Part shown: piece after piece, positions 55,142 to 62,885 of the stretch
How positions within the stretch are numbered: position 1 is the first letter of the stretch
How the letters are laid out: every line of letters starts with the position of its first letter
Assembly: GCA_029101305.1 (NCBI GenBank)
Contig: JAQXQS010000114.1
Location: 1-64,000 of the forward strand
Origin: Clostridia bacterium
Lineage (GTDB): Bacteria > Bacillota > Clostridia > Lachnospirales > Lachnospiraceae
Length of the DNA stretch: 64,000 nucleotides
Direction: 5' to 3'
Position numbers and translations under genes: made by a program
Notes under the pieces: generated by a model
What the model was told of the DNA's origin: nothing
Database searches by the model: none
Seen by the model: only the letters and a program-made list of their open reading frames with translations

Positions 55142-55981
55142 ATGGAATATGTTACTTTGAATAATGGAATCAAAATGCCTAAGCTTGGTTACGGTTTATA
55201 TCAGACACCGCCAGAAGATACAAAACGCTGCGTGCTGGATGCGATTGATGTTGGATACCGCAGCATTGATACTGCACAGGCTTATGGTAACGAAGAAGGT
55301 GTCGGTACCGCAATTGCCGAATCCGGTCTGCCTCGTGAAGAGTTCTTCCTTACCACAAAGGTATGGATCTCAAATGCAGGCTATGAAGCTGCAAAAGCTT
55401 CCATCGAAGAATCCCTGAAAAACCTGCGCACAGATTATCTTGACCTGCTTCTTATTCACCAACCATTCGGAGATTACTACGGCACTTACCGTGCTATGGA
55501 AGAAATGTATGAGGCTGGAAAGCTCCGCGCCATCGGTGTTTCCAACTTTGGACCTGACCGTTATCTGGATATCCAGCATTTTGCAAAAATCAAACCAGCA
55601 GTCAACCAGGTGGAAACTCATGTATTCCAGCAGCAGAAGGTTGCCAAAGAATATCTGAAAAAATATGGCTGCCAGATTGAGTCCTGGGGACCATTTGCAG
55701 AAGGCCGCAAGGATATGTTTACCAACCCGGTTCTGACTGAGATTGGCAAAAAATATGGAAAAACAGCTGCACAGACAGCACTGCGCTTCCTGCTCCAGAG
55801 TGATGTTGTCATCATTCCAAAGTCCACTCATAAGGATCGTATGCAGCAGAACTTTGAATTGTTTGATTTTGCACTGACAGAAGAAGATATGGCTGCTATT
55901 GAAGCTCTTGATGGAGGGGAAAGTTTATTCTTCTCACATTATGATCCGAAGACAGTGGAGTGGTTCATGTCTATTGTTTAA
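55142..55981 (+). CDS. Aldo-keto reductase
   Basis: A 279-residue NADPH enzyme. Tetrad D43, Y48, K73, H106 is intact within SIDTAQAYGNE, TTKVW and LLIHQP. It resembles DkgA-like reductases of methylglyoxal or 2,5-diketo-gluconate. CAGGAGG lies upstream. Its LysR neighbour is a likely regulator. Confidence 0.92.
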   Translation: MEYVTLNNGIKMPKLGYGLYQTPPEDTKRCVLDAIDVGYRSIDTAQAYGNEEGVGTAIAESGLPREEFFLTTKVWISNAGYEAAKASIEESLKNLRTDYLDLLLIHQPFGDYYGTYRAMEEMYEAGKLRAIGVSNFGPDRYLDIQHFAKIKPAVNQVETHVFQQQKVAKEYLKKYGCQIESWGPFAEGRKDMFTNPVLTEIGKKYGKTAAQTALRFLLQSDVVIIPKSTHKDRMQQNFELFDFALTEEDMAAIEALDGGESLFFSHYDPKTVEWFMSIV

Positions 55982-56089
55982 GCTTTATAATATCTAGAAT
56001 AAAGGAATTACGGAAGTAGCTTAATTGCGGAACAATTTATGTCATCAAATTTGAGTAAGCTATTTTCTCACCTTTTCTTAGATACTTAC

Positions 56090-56130
56090 AAAAATGTGCG
56101 TCCGACAATATCGTCGAAACGCACATTTTT
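56090..56130. terminator. Bidirectional terminator
   Basis: AAAAATGTGCGT pairs perfectly with ACGCACATTTTT (56119-56130), closed by a second short stem. It lies between the aldo-keto reductase and sirtuin genes, which converge. Confidence 0.85.
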
Positions 56131-56234
56131 GTCCACAACTATTCTGAGCTATTCTCCAAAATGCTTCACATTTCGTCGGTGTGACATAATTCGCCAAATA
56201 CACTGTAAAATGGCATATATCAATTAGCAGCCGG

Positions 56235-57227
56235 TCACAGAAGCGATAGAACTTCTCCAATATCACCCTCTATACAAATCGCCTGATTCTGCAGTTCCAA
56301 CGGGCACGCAGCATCCCTGTAATTGATACAGCAATACACTGCAGACGGATTCTCTGCTGTCATCTGCCAGAACGGGTATTTCACAATGCCGGGCGTGTTA
56401 TAGCCAACCCCTAACTCCAGAAAAACCATCCTCATTCCTTTATGCCTTCTGACAAAATCGTCATATCTGAAAGCGGCTTTATGCCATCCATCATCTTCCA
56501 CAAAGGTGCTGTCAGCACGCAGATTCATGGTCATTGGTGCACCGCACTTCGGACAGTGAGGAACCAGCTGGGAGGGTACTTTCATTTTTACAGAACCTGT
56601 TGAAAAAACATTGGAAGAATCCTCCAACGAGCGATTAGAAGCACTTCCGGAAATAGAATTTTCCGGCAAAACAAGCGTTCCATCTTCTGCGATCTTATAT
56701 CCTTGCGCCTCTACCATTTTTTTCACGATTTCTTCATTATCATAAGTATCATGATGACATGGCTTACTGCACTGCAAGAGGCCGTAATCGCCCTGGGTAT
56801 AAAACAGTCTGTGCTTATCAAATCCAGCCTTCTGGAAGCAATGATCCACATTGGTAGTAAGTACAAAATAGTCTTTGCCCTGTACCAGCTTCAGCGAGTC
56901 TTCATAAACCGGCTTCGGCGCATCCATATAACGGTTGATGTAAATATATCTGCTCCAATAAGCCCAGTACTCTTCCAAAGAATCAAAGGGATAAAAGCCA
57001 CCGGAATACATATCTTTAAAGCCGTATTTCGCCGCGAAATCGGAGAAATATTTTGTAAATCTTTCTCCTGTATATACGAATCCTGCGGATGTAGAAAGTC
57101 CGGCTCCGGCTCCGATAAGCACTGCATCTGCTTCCTGGATTACTGTTCTTAATTTTTCCATTTTTCCCTGATATTTCCTGTTGGATAAAGTTTCTTTATC
57201 ACCAAATATATTATTATATATCGTCAT
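56235..57227 (-). CDS. Class M sirtuin (SirTM) ADP-ribosyltransferase
   Basis: A 330-residue sirtuin of the type that ADP-ribosylates proteins rather than deacetylating them. NAD-binding GAGAGLS (39-45), N126-V-D128, and a Gln (Q145 in YTQGDYG) where deacetylases have the catalytic His. Zinc ligands C153/C157 and C225/C228. A Ser-rich insertion (about 190-216) separates the zinc pairs. It lies 47 bases after a macrodomain gene, the pairing known from Staphylococcus and Streptococcus, but the lipoyl carrier (GcvH-L) and LplA2 of those operons are absent here. Confidence 0.85.
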   Translation of the reverse strand: MTIYNNIFGDKETLSNRKYQGKMEKLRTVIQEADAVLIGAGAGLSTSAGFVYTGERFTKYFSDFAAKYGFKDMYSGGFYPFDSLEEYWAYWSRYIYINRYMDAPKPVYEDSLKLVQGKDYFVLTTNVDHCFQKAGFDKHRLFYTQGDYGLLQCSKPCHHDTYDNEEIVKKMVEAQGYKIAEDGTLVLPENSISGSASNRSLEDSSNVFSTGSVKMKVPSQLVPHCPKCGAPMTMNLRADSTFVEDDGWHKAAFRYDDFVRRHKGMRMVFLELGVGYNTPGIVKYPFWQMTAENPSAVYCCINYRDAACPLELQNQAICIEGDIGEVLSLL

Positions 57228-57274
57228 TTTTTCCTCTTATATTCAATACTACCAGTCATGTTTTCAAACAGGCT

Positions 57275-58060
57275 CTAAGCTCTTGTCAACAATTTCTTAT
57301 ATATTTCCAAATCCAGATTTTTAAATACATTAAAGATTACTTTCTTCACACTTGTCTCTTTCTTCAGAAATTCCTGCACGGTTTTCACTGCAATTTCCGC
57401 TGCCTTTTCATTTGGAAAATGAAATACACCTGTAGATATGCAGCAAAAAGCAACGCTCTCCAGGCCATTTTCTGCTGCCAGCTTCAGGCAGGATTCATAG
57501 CAGCTTGCCAGTAATTCACAGTCTTCTTTCCGTAATTTTCCATTGATAATAGGACCAACTGTATGGAGAACATATCTGCATGGAAGATTAAATGCAGGTG
57601 TGATCTTCGCCTGACCGGTTGGCTCATCATAACCCTGTTTTTCCATGATCTCGCCACACATAAGCCGCAGCTGGACTCCTGCAAAAGTATGGATGCAATT
57701 GTCGATGCAGGCATGATTTGGTGCATAGCAGCCTGTCATTCCACTGTTCGCTGCATTTACGATGGCGTCACAATGCAAGGTCGTAATATCGCCCTGCCAT
57801 ACATAAATTCCAGGCTGAACGGGCTGTAATTCATCCAGTTCCACGATTCCTTTTGCCTTTGTTTCCTCTGTCAGATATTCATCCTGAACCTGTAGAAATC
57901 TGGGATTTATCTTTCGCGGCGGACGTACATTCATAAGAACACGAAGAAGCAGCTTCTGGTCTTCTTTTTCCCGGGGAATGGTCATCGTACCGTAATTTTC
58001 GTTCTCCCGTTCCTTTAAAAGCTCCTGTATTAAAAAGATTCGTCTTTCGTTTTGGTTCAT
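57275..58060 (-). CDS. Macrodomain ADP-ribose hydrolase (zinc-type)
   Basis: A 261-residue protein that should remove ADP-ribose added by the sirtuin. An N-terminal extension of about 85 residues precedes the macrodomain with DAIVNAANS, the loop ISTGVFHFPNEKAA and GCYAPNHACIDNCIH, whose C111, H116 and C118 may bind zinc as in the SirTM-associated hydrolases. The second ATG (58060) has AGAAGGGA at a usable distance; the first, at 58069, is too close. It lies between the sirtuin and the flavin/ferredoxin gene. Confidence 0.85.
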   Translation of the reverse strand: MNQNERRIFLIQELLKERENENYGTMTIPREKEDQKLLLRVLMNVRPPRKINPRFLQVQDEYLTEETKAKGIVELDELQPVQPGIYVWQGDITTLHCDAIVNAANSGMTGCYAPNHACIDNCIHTFAGVQLRLMCGEIMEKQGYDEPTGQAKITPAFNLPCRYVLHTVGPIINGKLRKEDCELLASCYESCLKLAAENGLESVAFCCISTGVFHFPNEKAAEIAVKTVQEFLKKETSVKKVIFNVFKNLDLEIYKKLLTRA

Positions 58061-58088
58061 GGCTGTCATTCCCTTCTAATATTAATCA

Positions 58089-58697
58089 TCAGGCTCTTCT
58101 TACAATTACCTGCTTCGGGCAGGTTTCCGCACATCTTCCACAGTGCAGACAATGATTCTGGTCAATTTCTACAGGAATTTTATCTATATTGATACACTTT
58201 TGTGGACAGACTGAATAGCATAGTTTACAGCCGATACAGCCATCTCCTACATAGTAGCCGCCCTGGGTTTTTACCGCATTTCCAATCACAAAGCTATCTC
58301 TTACAATGTGGGATGGCTCGCTGATGTCAAAGTATTCCCCTTCTGCTTCATACAGCTTAAAAACCTCCAACGCTGACCTTGTATCTCCAGGATAAATCCC
58401 CTGCATATATGTATTTTTTTCAAATATTTCATCCAGCTTCTCACTGCCGATGTTGCGGATTTTTCCACGAAGTGAGATTGAAATTTTGTCCTTTGTTGCA
58501 GACAGCGCGATATATTTCTGTTCCATCAGCTGTGTATAAAAAGCCTTCCCTTTCGCAGTAAGAAAATACACGCCATCCTCATCCCAAAGCATCATATCGA
58601 TCACCCGTGTCTGAGGATGACTGTCAGCTCCAATTGTAGCAATTGTTGTGGAGTGTATCTGCTCCACCAGTATTTTCAGATAATCTTTTTTCTCCAT
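58089..58697 (-). CDS. Flavin-binding split-barrel fused to two-cluster ferredoxin
   Basis: A 202-residue protein and first gene of the operon. Residues 1-145 are a pyridoxamine-phosphate-oxidase-like FMN barrel; the C-terminus carries two [4Fe-4S] motifs, C154-x2-C157-x2-C160-x3-C164 and C183-x2-C186-x2-C189-x3-C193. It could move electrons between a flavin and Fe-S partners. The ATG at 58697 is chosen over an in-frame GTG at 58709; both follow AAAGG. About 28 bases separate it from the macrodomain gene, so all three genes are likely one transcript. Confidence 0.85.
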   Translation of the reverse strand: MEKKDYLKILVEQIHSTTIATIGADSHPQTRVIDMMLWDEDGVYFLTAKGKAFYTQLMEQKYIALSATKDKISISLRGKIRNIGSEKLDEIFEKNTYMQGIYPGDTRSALEVFKLYEAEGEYFDISEPSHIVRDSFVIGNAVKTQGGYYVGDGCIGCKLCYSVCPQKCINIDKIPVEIDQNHCLHCGRCAETCPKQVIVRRA

Positions 58698-58752
58698 AAC
58701 AGCCCGCACCTTTCTACTCTATATATGAAAATATTTCATTTAATCTCTTTTA

Positions 58753-58796
58753 CAAAAATGATGTTATAGGCAAAAGAGCTTTGCCCATAACATCAT
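58753..58796 (-). terminator. Terminator of ribU
   Basis: On the minus strand ATGATGTTATGGGCAAAG pairs with CTTTTGCCTATAACATCAT and is followed by TTTTTGT. It separates ribU from the sirtuin operon downstream. Confidence 0.8.
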
Positions 58797-58819
58797 GAAG
58801 TTCATATTCCAGGCACAAA

Positions 58820-59440
58820 TTAGTGCATTCCTTTTAAAACCGGTCTGATCTGCTTATAGGTTATCATAGTGAATCCGCCAATTACAAGACCTTTTAGCAG
58901 ATTAAACGGAAATGCATTGTACAATACAATGTCAAGTTTTGTTTTTATAAAAGGAAGAAATTCTCCGAAAGAAGCAATCAGCTGGTCAAGCGGCATGAAA
59001 TTTTCAAATAATGGCAAAAGAATAAAATAATTCGTTACTGCTGCCACGATTCCCATTGCAAAGCTACCTGCAACACAGGCGATTCCTGCTCCTTTTTTCG
59101 TTTTCTTATATTTATATATGAAGCCAGCTGCAGCTACATAAGATGCTCCCATAAGGAAATTGGCAAGCTCGCCGATTCCACCGGTGGAGCTGGAAAGCAG
59201 CTGCAGGGCATTTTTTACAAGTTCAACTAAAAGCCCGCAAAGAGGGCCAAATGCAAAAGCTCCGATCAGTGCCGGATAATCCGAAAGATCCATCCTTGCA
59301 AAAGATGGTGCCAACGGCACCGGAAATTCCAGAAATGCCAGAATGTATGCGATTGCTGCCAGTACAGCGGTCATTGTCAGCATTCTTACATTTATATTTT
59401 TTTTGTTCGTTATTTCTATATTTACTGTTTCTGTACTCAT
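58820..59440 (-). CDS. ribU: Riboflavin ECF transporter S component
   Basis: A 206-residue membrane protein with about six helices that binds riboflavin and docks with a shared ECF ATPase module. The segment PSFARMDLSDYPALIGAFAFGP is a RibU hallmark. An FMN riboswitch directly upstream confirms the assignment. Confidence 0.93.
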   Translation of the reverse strand: MSTETVNIEITNKKNINVRMLTMTAVLAAIAYILAFLEFPVPLAPSFARMDLSDYPALIGAFAFGPLCGLLVELVKNALQLLSSSTGGIGELANFLMGASYVAAAGFIYKYKKTKKGAGIACVAGSFAMGIVAAVTNYFILLPLFENFMPLDQLIASFGEFLPFIKTKLDIVLYNAFPFNLLKGLVIGGFTMITYKQIRPVLKGMH

Positions 59441-59446
59441 TTTTTT

Positions 59447-59559
59447 CTCCTTTCATCCGGACTTTACCGTCGGTTACGGAATTGCACCGTATCAGCCGCC
59501 AAAATGGGCTCGCAGACTATACTGCCGGTCAGGAATCGCACCCTGCCCCGAAGAACTTG
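59447..59559 (-). promoter_or_regulatory. FMN riboswitch controlling ribU
   Basis: Minus-strand sequence matches the RFN element: TCTTCGGGGCAGGGTG, ATTCCTGACCGGCAGTATAG, GTCTGCGAGC, TGATACGGTGCAATTCCG and CCGACGGTAAAGTCCGGATG. The 3' end runs into the ribosome site AAGGAG at 59447-59452, so FMN should block translation. Confidence 0.95.
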
Positions 59560-59916
59560 ATTTTTATTTTTGTTTTGTATCTTATTTTATTTCTTGGCTT
59601 ATTACTTCTCATTTGGAGCAGAGTTACCTTCTTCTTTCACCATCACAAAACAATACAGACTATTAATATAGAGAAATTTTTCTATCTATAATAAGTAATT
59701 CCAATGGAAGGTTTATTTCCATAAAAGGCAACCACTGCTCCACTCTTCACTCAATACATACATGAAACTATATTCATATTCTCATCATCCAATTTTAAAT
59801 ATCTAAAGCTTTTACACTTGGCCATGTTCGAAAAATATTAGGAGTTATTTTCAAACACGCTCTAAAATTTAATCTATGAGATTTATGAATGTTCTAACAC
59901 TATTTATTTGAATCTA
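59560..59916. other. Intergenic region of 357 bases
   Basis: Upstream region of ribU and downstream region of the PNPOx-like gene. I could not place a ribU promoter with confidence, and no gene or strong hairpin stands out. Confidence 0.5.
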
Positions 59917-60312
59917 TTAAAACTCATATGGTGGATTTCCGGAGAAATCAGCAATAACACCGTGTGCATTTTCCAGGTAAAATACCTCGAAGATTGGGTT
60001 ATCAGCAGTCTGATACTGACCTTTTACGATTGGGTTTGCAATACACATTTCTTTTACTGCCATATTGTTTTCAAATACTGCTTTTCCGTGAAGGCGGATC
60101 CATGCATATTCCGGGCTGGAAGTGGAAATCTCGATTTCCGGATTTTCCTGCATATCTTTGTAAACGTCCTTTGTGTTATTTGTGCAGAACCATAATTTTC
60201 CATCCATCTCACCAGCGAACATGAACGGACGGCATTTTGCCTTTCCATCACGACCTACGGTTGCAAGATACTGTACAGGGTTTGCGTTTAAAAATTCTAC
60301 TACTTTGCTCAT
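59917..60312 (-). CDS. Pyridoxamine 5'-phosphate oxidase-like FMN protein
   Basis: A 131-residue split-barrel flavoprotein (NPVQYLATVGRDGKAKCRPFMF, then LWFCTNNTKDVYKDM). The ATG at 60312 has GGAGG 8 bases upstream and is preferred over the ATG at 60327. It is related to NimA-like proteins. Divergent from HxlR, which probably controls it. Confidence 0.9.
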   Translation of the reverse strand: MSKVVEFLNANPVQYLATVGRDGKAKCRPFMFAGEMDGKLWFCTNNTKDVYKDMQENPEIEISTSSPEYAWIRLHGKAVFENNMAVKEMCIANPIVKGQYQTADNPIFEVFYLENAHGVIADFSGNPPYEF

Positions 60313-60448
60313 TGTAAATTCCTCCATTTATTTTTCTTTTGGGTTTTGAAAGGGGGCTTCCTTTTTCTGAAAAATTCTTCCTTTTAAAAGCTTTTCTTTT
60401 TAAAAGTTTTTCTTTCCTAAAAGGTTGTTTTTTCCTTTCGATGAATTT

Positions 60449-60495
60449 ATAATAAGCCCATACAGACCAAACGTAAAGTAGGCACAATATTGTGC
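60449..60495 (-). promoter_or_regulatory. PNPOx gene promoter and palindromic operator
   Basis: Minus strand -35 TTTACG (60472-60477), 17 bases, -10 TATTAT (60449-60454). A perfect 14-bp palindrome GCACAATATTGTGC (60482-60495) lies directly upstream of the -35. TGATACCA direct repeats at 60510-60530 lie toward the HxlR gene. Confidence 0.65.
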
Positions 60496-60563
60496 TATAG
60501 TTACCAAAATGATACCATTGACTGATACCAAAGAATACTATTGTGTAAAACAGGAGGTTTCCC

Positions 60564-60917
60564 ATGGAAAATTCAACCACTACATCTTCAAAGCAAACTA
60601 TCCACGAACTTCCAGCCTGCCCGGTGGAAACTACTCTCACCCTGATCAGTGATAAATGGAAGGTTCTCATTCTCCGTGACCTTATGCCTGGAACTAAGCG
60701 TTTCGGCGAGCTGCGCAAATCTATTGGACATGTGACTCAGAAGGTTCTCACAGCTCAGCTCCGCCAGATGGAGGAATCCGGGCTGGTTTCCCGTAAAGTC
60801 TACGCTGAGGTTCCACCCAGAGTAGAATATACCCTTACTGACCTCGGCTACAGCCTAAAACCCATTCTGGATGCAATGTGGGACTGGGGAGAGAATTATA
60901 AGAAGCAGAATGCATAA
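60564..60917 (+). CDS. HxlR-family regulator
   Basis: A 117-residue winged-helix regulator (ISDKWKVLILRDLMPGTKRFGELRKSIGHVTQKVLTAQLRQME). The conserved cysteine in the PVE region (ACPVE) is often redox or electrophile sensing. Divergent from the FMN protein gene. Confidence 0.92.
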   Translation: MENSTTTSSKQTIHELPACPVETTLTLISDKWKVLILRDLMPGTKRFGELRKSIGHVTQKVLTAQLRQMEESGLVSRKVYAEVPPRVEYTLTDLGYSLKPILDAMWDWGENYKKQNA

Positions 60918-60971
60918 TAGCAGTAAAAATGAAAGAAGTGTTACAATAGACCGCCACATATGGTCTTTCCT

Positions 60972-61028
60972 AAAAAAAATTTCCCTTAAGTAGATTTTGG
61001 TTATTTACCTTGTCTACTTAAGGGAAAT
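60972..61028 (-). terminator. Terminator after the GH140-like gene
   Basis: ATTTCCCTTAAGTAGA (60979-60994) pairs perfectly over 16 bases with TCTACTTAAGGGAAAT (61013-61028). On the minus strand a run of eight T follows. Confidence 0.85.
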
Positions 61029-61171
61029 CTATCAAATAAAATACTCACTTCCAGGTACCAAGTTTTATATTATTTCACTTGTCTCCCTCAAAGGGAGCAT
61101 ATCATTTCCTGACACCTCCATATTTTTATTGGTGACTTAGGTATAACTGTTCTGGATTTTTTGTACAGTCT

Positions 61172-62743
61172 TTATTTCTTTGCCCGCAATCTTACCGCCA
61201 TATACTCTTTCCCCGGCAGCTGCACTCTGAATTTCCCCTTATGTACACCACCATCTGTGATGGTCATTTCCCAGGTATCAATAATCTCCACCTGATACTC
61301 TGTGGTATCATCAAAATAGAAGTCACGGAAGCCTGGACGCATAAAGCTGTAATAATAGATAAAATAATCTTTTCTTGCAGGAAACCCTGCAGCCCGGCAT
61401 GCTACCTCATCCCATTTGCATGGCATCGGTTCCACTCCAAGGCCTGGTGTTTCTTCCATGATCTGTGCCAGGAATTTAATACGTTCTGGTGAGGTTCCGT
61501 GCAGAACTCCGCCATGGGACCACCAGAGAATGCGGTCCGGACTAAGGTAGGTTTCCCCGTGTCCCGGGTATCCGCCACGGCAAAATGCCTCCCAGAATCT
61601 TCTTGTCATTTCCTCTCCACTGATATTTCCCCAGCCAAACTGAATGTTTCCCTCATAGCAGATTTCATCCAGAACTACCGGCTTGTGGTACTTCTCTCTC
61701 CAATCATTCACCAGCTCAGAGGAACGGTAGGTTTCGGTTCGCTGGATGCTGCAATGAGTCACCCATGGGCGGTTATAATCATAATAATCCTTGCAGTTAT
61801 GGACTGATCTGAGATGATGATAAGAATCCTTTTCGCAAATAATTTTCGCATATCTTTCCCAGTCAGCAAGGGTTTTCTCTTTCATCAGGTCGTACTCATT
61901 TGCCAGGGACCACCACACATTCCGGTATGCCGAAAAACGGGCCAGCACATACTTCCAATAGCGGTCATCATCCTCTGCTTTCATCATGGAAAATCCCCAT
62001 CTGTCATAAGGATGCATCACGATCAGATCAGCTTCAATTCCAAGCTTCATAAGTGCCTGAATGCACTTCTCGATGTGCTGGAAATGCGCCGGGTTAAATC
62101 TGGTAAAATCCCAGTCGTTTCCAGGTGCACAGCCATTATATTCTGCAAAATTCTCCTCATTTAATACAGAGCTGTCACATGGTGTTCCTTCATAGGGATA
62201 AGTGATTGGCTCATGAAGATTATAGTCGTAATGCTTGGGAAAAATACAGAAACGGATCTTGTTAAATGCATTTTCTTCCAGAGTTTTCAAGGTCTGCTTC
62301 TGTAATTCTTCATTCTGCAGATTCCATACATAGCAGGTGGTTCCGATACAGTGATATGGCTTGCCATCCTCATATGCCAGGTAGTATGTGCCTGCAACAC
62401 GGACTGGGCCATGGTTGTCTGCTGACGGAGTTGTAGCAGTAAAGCTGCCAGTTTCATTATTTTCATGTTCTGATGTTTTGCCTCGATCAGCTGTTTTTTC
62501 CGCATTTCCAATTTCAAAGGATGCCTCAATCTCAAAGTTATATGTATCCTCAAAAGAAGGCATAAACCTCACCTTATAAATTCCATTCCCATCATAAAAA
62601 CCATCCACTGTTTTTTTCTCGTTTTTGCACTCAAAAATTCCCCGGATCCACTGGTCGCAGAACGGATTCCCCTCCTTCGGGCCGGTCACTGTCACTTCAA
62701 AAACGCCCCATTTTTCCACTGTTTTTGCATAGCTTATTCCCAT
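61172..62743 (-). CDS. DUF5060/DUF4038-type glycoside hydrolase, apiosidase-like
   Basis: A 523-residue cytoplasmic enzyme. An N-terminal beta-sandwich (1-115, VEKWGVFEVTVTGP) resembles DUF5060; a TIM barrel follows (about 125-440) with WWSLANEYD and VVLDEICYEG holding the likely catalytic glutamates, as in the GH140/DUF4038 group; then a C-terminal beta domain. It probably removes a rare sugar from plant glycans; the sugar is not clear. It shares direction with the GH43 gene upstream. Confidence 0.75.
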   Translation of the reverse strand: MGISYAKTVEKWGVFEVTVTGPKEGNPFCDQWIRGIFECKNEKKTVDGFYDGNGIYKVRFMPSFEDTYNFEIEASFEIGNAEKTADRGKTSEHENNETGSFTATTPSADNHGPVRVAGTYYLAYEDGKPYHCIGTTCYVWNLQNEELQKQTLKTLEENAFNKIRFCIFPKHYDYNLHEPITYPYEGTPCDSSVLNEENFAEYNGCAPGNDWDFTRFNPAHFQHIEKCIQALMKLGIEADLIVMHPYDRWGFSMMKAEDDDRYWKYVLARFSAYRNVWWSLANEYDLMKEKTLADWERYAKIICEKDSYHHLRSVHNCKDYYDYNRPWVTHCSIQRTETYRSSELVNDWREKYHKPVVLDEICYEGNIQFGWGNISGEEMTRRFWEAFCRGGYPGHGETYLSPDRILWWSHGGVLHGTSPERIKFLAQIMEETPGLGVEPMPCKWDEVACRAAGFPARKDYFIYYYSFMRPGFRDFYFDDTTEYQVEIIDTWEMTITDGGVHKGKFRVQLPGKEYMAVRLRAKK

Positions 62744-62885
62744 AGTTTTTTGCTCCTCCTAACATACAAAAGCCTATACTTTCTGGTATCATCATACCCC
62801 AGAAAGCATAGGTTCTGCAATGCTACTTTATTATGAAAATGTTAGAATTTATTAGTAAAAATTATTCCTGATCAATACAGCCTTT

